A stretch of DNA of 46,504 nucleotides, taken from Candidatus Wallbacteria bacterium (GTDB lineage Bacteria > Muiribacteriota > JAQTZZ01). The notes beneath the pieces are model-generated. The model had not been told where the DNA came from. It ran no database searches and was given only the letters and a program-made list of their open reading frames with translations. The stretch lies in the NCBI GenBank assembly GCA_028687545.1, contig JAQTZZ010000032.1, forward strand, positions 1-46,504. Reading direction: 5' to 3'. Positions 41,572 to 46,504 of the stretch are shown in pieces; positions within the stretch are counted from its first letter, which is position 1, and the number at the start of each line of letters is the position of its first letter. The position numbers and the translations under genes are program-made.

Positions 41572-42579
41572 ATGAACAAAATTTTAAACTTCTGCCCTTA
41601 TTGTGAAGATGAACGCGAGGTTGAGAGGATCACTAAAACCGAGACTTTCAAAATTCGAAATGAAGCTATTCAAGTAAAAACCAAGCTTCTGAAATGTAAA
41701 AAATGTCATGAGGAATTTGAAGATCCTGAATCCAAAGAAGATTGCCTGAAAATGGCTTATGAGATCTACCGGGAGAAATTCAAATGGATGAAACCTGAAG
41801 AAATCCGGAAATTGAGAAAAGAGTATGACTTGACTCAAAAAGAGCTTGCTTCATTGCTTGGTTTTGGTGAGGTTACTTTAAGTAGATATGAAAATGGAGC
41901 ATTACAGGACGAAACACATGATCAGGTATTGAAACTGGCGCAAAATCCGGAAAATCTGATCCGGCTTATGGAAACCAATTCAAGCATTGCCGAAAAAAGA
42001 AAACGTGAACTGCTTTGTATATGGAAAAATAAATTTTCTTCAGGAAGCTGGCAAAAAATACTGAACAGTCACCTGGGGAATTTTCCGCCTGATTATACTA
42101 ACGGAAACAGAAGTCATGATTTCAGCAGAATGGAAAATGCTATTCTGTTTCTATGCTCAGGGAAAGGAATGCTGAAAACAATACTCAATAAAGCTCTTTT
42201 TTATTCTGATTTTCTGAATTTTAAAAAATACAATCTCTCAATCACAGGTTCCAGATACGTCAAACTCCAGTTTGGCCCAGTTCCGGATGATTACGAATTT
42301 ATTTATGCTGTTGCTATACATGATGGGATTCTCAAGGTAAAAGAAATTGATTTTTCCGGCAGCTGCATTGGGGAGGTTTATACTTCAGCTAAAAATCCCG
42401 ACATATCAATGTTCAGCCCCGAAGAGTTGGAAGTAATGGCAACTGTAAAAAAGAAGATTACAGCAATGTCCGCAACAAAAGCGAGCGAGTTGTCCCACCA
42501 GGAAGAAGCCTATTTGAAAACCGCTGAGAAAGAGTATATTTCGTATGAGTTTTCGAAGGTGTTGAAGTTTATGAAGTGA
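41572..42579 (+). CDS. MqsA-like antitoxin with HTH and Panacea (SocA) domain
   Basis: The 335-residue protein has an MqsA-type zinc ribbon (C8/C11 and C42/C45), then a helix-turn-helix (about 77-110, DLTQKELASLLGFGEVTLSRYENG region), then a Panacea/DUF4065 domain (about 185-320, with SITGSRYVKLQFGPVPD). The HTH should bind the twin palindrome and repress the pair; the Panacea domain is a known toxin-neutralising module. GGAGG precedes the ATG. Standard MqsA is about 130 residues, so this is a long version with an extra domain. Confidence 0.85.
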   Translation: MNKILNFCPYCEDEREVERITKTETFKIRNEAIQVKTKLLKCKKCHEEFEDPESKEDCLKMAYEIYREKFKWMKPEEIRKLRKEYDLTQKELASLLGFGEVTLSRYENGALQDETHDQVLKLAQNPENLIRLMETNSSIAEKRKRELLCIWKNKFSSGSWQKILNSHLGNFPPDYTNGNRSHDFSRMENAILFLCSGKGMLKTILNKALFYSDFLNFKKYNLSITGSRYVKLQFGPVPDDYEFIYAVAIHDGILKVKEIDFSGSCIGEVYTSAKNPDISMFSPEELEVMATVKKKITAMSATKASELSHQEEAYLKTAEKEYISYEFSKVLKFMK

Positions 42580-42598
42580 ACCATGAGTGGGGTCATCG

Positions 42599-43330
42599 AT
42601 GGATAAACTTTCAAAAGAGCAAGCTGTTAATTGGTGGATTTACCATAGTTTTTTACATTTTGTTGCAGGTAAAGCTTTAGAAGAAATAGATGATGTTTCT
42701 CCAATAAATTCACATTTTGAGCCTTATTTTTGTTATATGGGAATTGAACTTTTGTGTAAAGCTTTCATCATTGCAGAAAACAGTGCAAGTTTCTCGAGTT
42801 TAGAATTTGAAAAAGCTAAAACAAAAATTGACGAAATAGCAAAAGATATCAGTCACAAAATTGAGAAAGTAATTAAAAAAATTGGAATCGATAATCCGAA
42901 TTGTGATATCCCATCTATCTTGAAAACAAAGTATGACAATTTATCAGGAGAAGAAGCATTGACATGCTTGGAAGCAGCTTATATTGAAACAAGATATCCA
43001 GTTCCTATTGGAATCCATAAAAAGTTTCCGCTCACAATTAATATTTATCATGATCCTCTGAATTGCAGTGCTATAATTGATTTTTCTTATGCACTAGGCA
43101 GGGCCTTGTTATTTTTAATCAAAGAAAAACATCATATCTTTTTTGATGAAACAATAATGGGAAATTCAGTATTGAGTTCTGGTCAATGGAGACGTTTCGT
43201 CAATTTGTTTTTCGTTTCTAAATCAAGCGATTACTTTAAATCTGATGTGCAAAGGCAATATATTGAGAAACCAATTAAACATCCGAGATATAAATCCGGG
43301 GATGTTATTAAAATCTCAAGAAAGCCTTAG
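42599..43330 (+). CDS. Unrecognised 243-aa protein downstream of the toxin-antitoxin genes
   Basis: No clear family was recognised. A segment CYMGIELLCKAFIIAEN near residue 45 resembles the hydrophobic helix of some HEPN-like proteins, but no R-X4-H motif was found. An ATG at 42599 is preferred; a GTG four codons upstream is possible, and the ribosome site is weak. The gene is on the same strand and 19 bp after the antitoxin, so it is probably co-transcribed. AT-rich codons suggest acquisition with the neighbours. Confidence 0.7.
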   Translation: MDKLSKEQAVNWWIYHSFLHFVAGKALEEIDDVSPINSHFEPYFCYMGIELLCKAFIIAENSASFSSLEFEKAKTKIDEIAKDISHKIEKVIKKIGIDNPNCDIPSILKTKYDNLSGEEALTCLEAAYIETRYPVPIGIHKKFPLTINIYHDPLNCSAIIDFSYALGRALLFLIKEKHHIFFDETIMGNSVLSSGQWRRFVNLFFVSKSSDYFKSDVQRQYIEKPIKHPRYKSGDVIKISRKP

Positions 43331-43346
43331 CGTTAGTTTACCCTCA

Positions 43347-43372
43347 TTCACATGCTGGAGACAGCATGTGAA
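43347..43372. terminator. Strong hairpin after the toxin-antitoxin block
   Basis: TTCACATGCTG (43347-43357), a GAGA tetraloop, and CAGCATGTGAA (43362-43372) form a perfect 11-bp stem. An A run rather than a T run follows, so it may act for the minus strand or as a transcript-stabilising stem. The remainder up to 43545 has no gene. Confidence 0.45.
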
Positions 43373-43545
43373 AAATGAACAACCAGCTTGGATGTGAAAT
43401 TTAACTTCCGGGTTGTTTGACCGAACAATAAAGAATGTGAGATACTAATTCTGCAGCCGGGCGCTGGCTGCCGGGGGTTCATGAACATCAGCTCACAATC
43501 ATCCGCATCAGGTAACTCCCTATCAATGAAATCAAAGGAAGCAAC

Positions 43546-44370
43546 ATGACCATTGCAATCAGCGTGAAAGTCAATGATGGTCTTGTTTTAGCTACCGATA
43601 GTGCTTCCACACTCGTAGCTCAGGAAGCGGATGGTAAACAAGGCGTAGTCAATGTTTATAATAATGCCAATAAGTTGTTTAATCTGAAAAAAGGGCATCC
43701 GATCGGAATTATCACGTGGGGCGCGGGTAGTATGGGATTATCATCAATTTCCACAATTATCAAGGATTACCGGAAAACCTTAGAATTAAAAGAGAATTAT
43801 ACGATAGAAGAAATTGCCAACCATTTCAATAAATTCATCTGCGATTTATATGAGAAAGAATTTAATACCTGGCTTCTAAAACCATTGATTGGATTCACAA
43901 TTGCAGGTTATTCCAGTGGAAGTATTCATTCTGAAGAATGGCAGATTAATATTGTTAATGGAAAATGTAGCGGCCCATTACTTTTAAGGAAAAAAGAAGA
44001 ATGCGGAATTAATTGGAGCGGAGAACCGGAACCGATCTTTCGCTTAGTGAAAGGATATAGTCAAAATATTTTTAAGATACTGGAAATGGCTCAAATTCCC
44101 GAACCCAAAATTCTAGAATTGGCTACAACTCTATTACCTAAACTTGAAGCCCCGATAACTTCTCCAGCAATGCCAATACAAGATGCGATTGATCTCACTG
44201 AATTTTTAGTAAATCTGACCATAAATTATTCAAGATTCATGCCAGGAGCGCAGACAGTTGGAGGTCCTGTAGAAATAGCAACAATTACAAGGCATGAAGG
44301 GTTTAAATGGATTAGACGAAAACATTATTTTGATGTAAAATTAAACATGAGAGAGGATGCTTATCTATGA
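43546..44370 (+). CDS. Proteasome-like Ntn-hydrolase family protein
   Basis: The 274-residue protein begins MTIAISVKVNDGLVLATDSAST, which matches the start of proteasome beta/HslV-type Ntn-hydrolases: after Met removal Thr2 would be the nucleophile, D18 and K43 (ANKLF) correspond to the conserved Asp and Lys, and TWGAGSMG matches the GxGxxG-like turn. No propeptide is present. It could be a self-compartmentalising peptidase, but it is longer than HslV (about 175 residues) and the C-terminal part is unfamiliar. The last 4 bp overlap the next gene. Confidence 0.75.
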   Translation: MTIAISVKVNDGLVLATDSASTLVAQEADGKQGVVNVYNNANKLFNLKKGHPIGIITWGAGSMGLSSISTIIKDYRKTLELKENYTIEEIANHFNKFICDLYEKEFNTWLLKPLIGFTIAGYSSGSIHSEEWQINIVNGKCSGPLLLRKKEECGINWSGEPEPIFRLVKGYSQNIFKILEMAQIPEPKILELATTLLPKLEAPITSPAMPIQDAIDLTEFLVNLTINYSRFMPGAQTVGGPVEIATITRHEGFKWIRRKHYFDVKLNMREDAYL

Positions 44371-44561
44371 GTTTTAATTACCTAGATTTACCGAATCAGA
44401 ATTCCAGCAGTTACCAAAAAGAACAGGTGAATTTTGATGTAATGAAAGAAGAAGGCAAGTTTATCCCTGTTCCGCTATGCGAAAGCAATTCATCGAATTA
44501 CGATCCGGCTAGAATAAAAATAATCTGCGAAGTAAATTACTCACAATTCAGTTTGAAGTAA
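44367..44561 (+). CDS. Small 64-aa partner of the Ntn-hydrolase-like protein
   Basis: The protein starts at the ATGA overlap with the preceding stop and is translated in tandem. It has no recognised domain, is rich in Ser and Asn, and has no TM segment. The close coupling suggests that it is an accessory or regulatory subunit of the hydrolase, but this is inferred from position only. Confidence 0.6.
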   Translation: MSFNYLDLPNQNSSSYQKEQVNFDVMKEEGKFIPVPLCESNSSNYDPARIKIICEVNYSQFSLK

Positions 44562-44722
44562 AAACAATACCAGGCCAAGAGTGCATTCAAAGGTTGCGTA
44601 ATAGGTCTTATAGGACATTGACAAATCCTTTGCAAATACAGGGTTTGCTCTATTTTGGTAACAGTTGATGTTTACTTGATAAAAGATATTGATTTGATGC
44701 TCAGGAATCCTGCAAATTTTTA

Positions 44723-44731
44723 TGTTAAAAT
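44723..44731 (+). promoter_or_regulatory. Extended -10 box for the second Sel1 gene
   Basis: TGTTAAAAT, identical to the box at 38505-38513 ahead of the first Sel1 gene, lies about 26 bases upstream of the ATG at 44757. No clear -35 is visible. The rest of 44562-44756 has no gene. Confidence 0.45.
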
Positions 44732-44756
44732 AGATAAAAAAAGCAGAGGTGATGAT

Positions 44757-45422
44757 ATGAAACTTGGTTTTTTTACAATGCCTCTAATTTTGCTGGTAAT
44801 TCTGATAATAGCAGATCAAAGTTATGCCGGTAAAAAAGACAACCACACATTGACTGAAGCGGAACTTTTATACGTATTTGGCTGTGAATATTATACAGGT
44901 GATCAGGTGCAACAAGATTATAAACAGGCTGTTCAGCTTTTTCGGAAATCAGCAGAGAAAGGTTTTGCAGAATCTCAATTCCGTATGGGAGTTGCATATT
45001 CAATTGGGAAAGGGGAAGTACAGGATTATTCACAGGCTGCTAAGTGGTTTAAGAAAGCTGCTGATCAAAATCACGCAGACGCGCAGTTCCGTCTGGGCTT
45101 GTTTCATCTTTTAGGGTATTGTGGAGCAAAAGACTTAAGTCAAGCTATACAATGGTTTCAGAAAGCCGCTGATCAGGGGCATGTCAATGCCCAAATTTAT
45201 CTTGGGAATTCTTATGGCTCTGGTGATGGCGTTCCACAAGATTTTATGAAAGCTTATCTCTGGTATAACCTTGCAGCAGCTTCTGGAAACGAAGAAGTGA
45301 AAAAGAAAAGAGATGCTTTTTTAGAAGTATTGGACTTTGCACAAATTGCGGAAGCTCAAAAAATGGCGGCTGATTGGACAGAAAAGCATCCTGTAAATAA
45401 ATACAACCAAGTAAAGCCATGA
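44757..45422 (+). CDS. Exported Sel1-repeat protein (four repeats)
   Basis: The 221-residue protein has a signal peptide (MKLGFFTMPLILLVILIIAD) and about four Sel1 repeats (for example AAKWFKKAADQNHADAQFRL), then the same helical tail (AQIAEAQKMAADWTEKH) as the larger Sel1 protein at 38537. It is probably a shorter paralog. GAGGT precedes the ATG; the frame is open further upstream without signal-peptide character. It overlaps the ORF6N gene by 4 bp at its end. Confidence 0.88.
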   Translation: MKLGFFTMPLILLVILIIADQSYAGKKDNHTLTEAELLYVFGCEYYTGDQVQQDYKQAVQLFRKSAEKGFAESQFRMGVAYSIGKGEVQDYSQAAKWFKKAADQNHADAQFRLGLFHLLGYCGAKDLSQAIQWFQKAADQGHVNAQIYLGNSYGSGDGVPQDFMKAYLWYNLAAASGNEEVKKKRDAFLEVLDFAQIAEAQKMAADWTEKHPVNKYNQVKP

Positions 45423-45955
45423 CGAAAAAGAAAACCGAGTTGACAACGAAGCCGATTGTAGAGAGCAAAATTTTCATGATCAGGGGCAAGCAGGTGATGC
45501 TTGATAAAGACCTTGCCGAGCTGTACGAGGTCGAGACGAAAGTGTTGAACCAGGCTGTGAAAAGGAATCTGAAAAGGTTTCCCCGTGATTTCATGTTTCA
45601 GTTGAAAGACAACGAGATACAACATTCAAGGTCACAAATTGTGACCTTGAACAGCGGAAGAGGCCGAAACACTAAGTATTTACCCTATGCGTTCACGGAA
45701 AATGGCATAGCTATGCTGTCATCCGTCCTGAACAGTGAACGCGCTATCATGGTCAATATTCAGATCATGAGGACGTTTACCAGGCTGAGGGAAATCCTGA
45801 GCACGAGCCAAGAAATCAAGAAAAAGATCGACGAACACGATCAGAAGCTTATACAGATTTCAGAGGTGCTCAAGCGGATCATAACGCAGATCACAGATCA
45901 ACCCGTAAAGCCTAAACCGCAGATCGGTTTCAGGGGAAAGCGCGACGAGGGATAG
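45419..45955 (+). CDS. ORF6N-domain DNA-binding protein
   Basis: The 178-residue protein matches the ORF6N domain of phage and mobile-element proteins: IRGKQVMLDKDLAELYEVET near the N-terminus, VKRNLKRFPRDFMFQL, then the PYAFTENGIAMLSSVL and NIQIMRTFTRLREIL segments. A coiled coil and a Lys/Pro-rich tail follow. ORF6N proteins are thought to bind DNA in phage or plasmid regulation. The start overlaps the Sel1 stop by 4 bp. Two degraded copies lie at 40311 and 40915. Confidence 0.9.
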   Translation: MTKKKTELTTKPIVESKIFMIRGKQVMLDKDLAELYEVETKVLNQAVKRNLKRFPRDFMFQLKDNEIQHSRSQIVTLNSGRGRNTKYLPYAFTENGIAMLSSVLNSERAIMVNIQIMRTFTRLREILSTSQEIKKKIDEHDQKLIQISEVLKRIITQITDQPVKPKPQIGFRGKRDEG

Positions 45956-46382
45956 AACTGGCGGAAATATCTGATTGCTTTGTCTTTCACTGGGCGTGTC
46001 TTGTCGGTCTCACACACTGACGGAAAAATAAGAGGAAGGATAATTGGATACGGCCCTCCCGGCTTCGACCGTGCCGGTGGTACCGGTTTTCAATCTACCC
46101 GGTGTACGCGCGGGAAATCAGACGCGGTGAACGCAGGCAGTAAAAAACTCTTAGTGGATTTCTCACACAACCCCGTTTTTCCGCCTATTTTGGAGCGATT
46201 TTTTTATTGGTGGATGTTTATAATCGTGCAATCCCATCCGCTAAGGGCTAAGGAGATATTTTCCGGATTATTCGATCCGATCAAAAGTAAATATTTAATT
46301 GTCTAAATTCGAAAAAACAATAAGTAAATTTCTGAATAATGCTTTACTTGTTAATATGTTAAAATTGTATAAAAAAGAGCTA
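45956..46382. other. Intergenic region, no gene identified
   Basis: A 108-codon + strand frame (45980-46306) exists but has no ribosome site and no family resemblance. Part of it (about 46050-46110) is G/C-rich with nested ACCGG/CCGGT complementarity, perhaps a structured RNA or a remnant. It could not be classified. An A/T-rich stretch follows up to the IS-like end. Confidence 0.4.
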
Positions 46383-46504
46383 CGTCCCGTCAAGTGGTGT
46401 AAATTTCCATCGGCTACTCCTGTCAACCTAAGCAGCCCTCAATTCCTTGCAATACAAGCCCTTAATCAGTTCCATTGACTCCAGGCTGAAGTATCTCCTG
46501 TTTA
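46383..46504 (-). mobile_element. Edge of a probable insertion sequence
   Basis: At the right edge a transposase-like reading frame on the minus strand ends close to a sequence, CGTCCCGTCAAGTGGTGTA, that looks like a terminal inverted repeat. The other end lies outside the window, so family and completeness cannot be judged. Confidence 0.45.
46428..46504 (-). CDS. Partial transposase-like C-terminus
   Basis: The frame reads in from the right edge and ends at TAG (46430-46428); the visible residues include RRYFSLESMELIKGLY and end in RAA. It is a C-terminal fragment only, cut by the window border. It lies about 40 bases from the presumed inverted repeat, as is usual for a transposase gene. 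The family was not identified. Confidence 0.4.
   Translation of the reverse strand, partial: NRRYFSLESMELIKGLYCKELRAA

Noticed and set aside
45980-46306. 108-codon + strand frame
   Set aside because: No ribosome site, odd composition and no resemblance to a family; treated as non-coding.
1-46504. tRNA, rRNA or tmRNA genes
   Set aside because: No cloverleaf, CCA-ended or rRNA-like sequence was recognised in the gaps. A dedicated scan could still find a divergent one.

Overview
The window is a 46.5 kb piece of a bacterial chromosome. Housekeeping genes (dnaX-ybaB-recR, and purB/purS/purQ/purL/purF using the small-PurL, Bacillus-like architecture) sit beside many secreted or membrane proteins built from repeats (TPR, ankyrin, Sel1) and beside mobile or defence genes. 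The mix (TAXI receptor, MetP/MetS-type transporter, pilin-like Cys motifs, orphan repeat proteins) suggests an uncultivated, probably anaerobic or environmental Gram-negative-like lineage. The sequence alone does not fix the phylum.

Region 1 (about 1-13,350) is a CRISPR-Cas locus, all on the + strand: cas6, a two-gene HEPN cassette, a 17-codon vestige resembling the start of a different Cas8 (Cst1/Cas8a1 type), then cas8b (TM1802/Csh1 type), cas7, cas5, cas3, an IS3-OrfA-like gene, cas4, cas1, cas2, a leader and an array of 32 intact 30-nt repeats (type I-B). The last, 33rd repeat is split by a 74-bp palindromic element. Base composition shifts sharply: cas6 and cas4-cas1-cas2 look GC-rich, cas8b-cas3 AT-rich. 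With the cst1-like stub at one edge and the OrfA gene at the other, this suggests that an effector module was swapped into an older I-B operon.

Region 2 (13,358-26,000) holds an unrecognised two-TM protein after the array. On the minus strand follow a sodium symporter with its 32-residue small subunit, recR, ybaB and dnaX, then a + strand MshEN-domain protein, then the minus-strand purine genes. purS-Q-L-F overlap one another by a few bases and are probably translationally coupled. Two intergenic gaps here carry related octamer repeats, and the gap between the MshEN gene and purF carries a relative of the element that broke the CRISPR repeat.

Region 3 (26,000-40,200) encodes mostly exported proteins: a TPR protein, two paralogous ankyrin proteins with a pilin-like Cys tail, a 628-residue protein of extreme low complexity ending in an SH3b domain, a membrane diguanylate cyclase coupled to a TAXI solute-binding protein, an E1-like/MoaD-like pair, a DUF2157 protein with a GDYXXLXY-ankyrin fusion, a secreted nitroreductase-like protein and a Sel1 protein.

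Region 4 (40,200-46,504) is accessory: two scrambled ORF6N remnants plus one intact ORF6N gene, an MqsR-like toxin with an antitoxin fused to a Panacea domain under strong palindromes, a proteasome-like Ntn-hydrolase with a tiny partner, a second Sel1 gene, and the end of what looks like an insertion sequence at the right edge.
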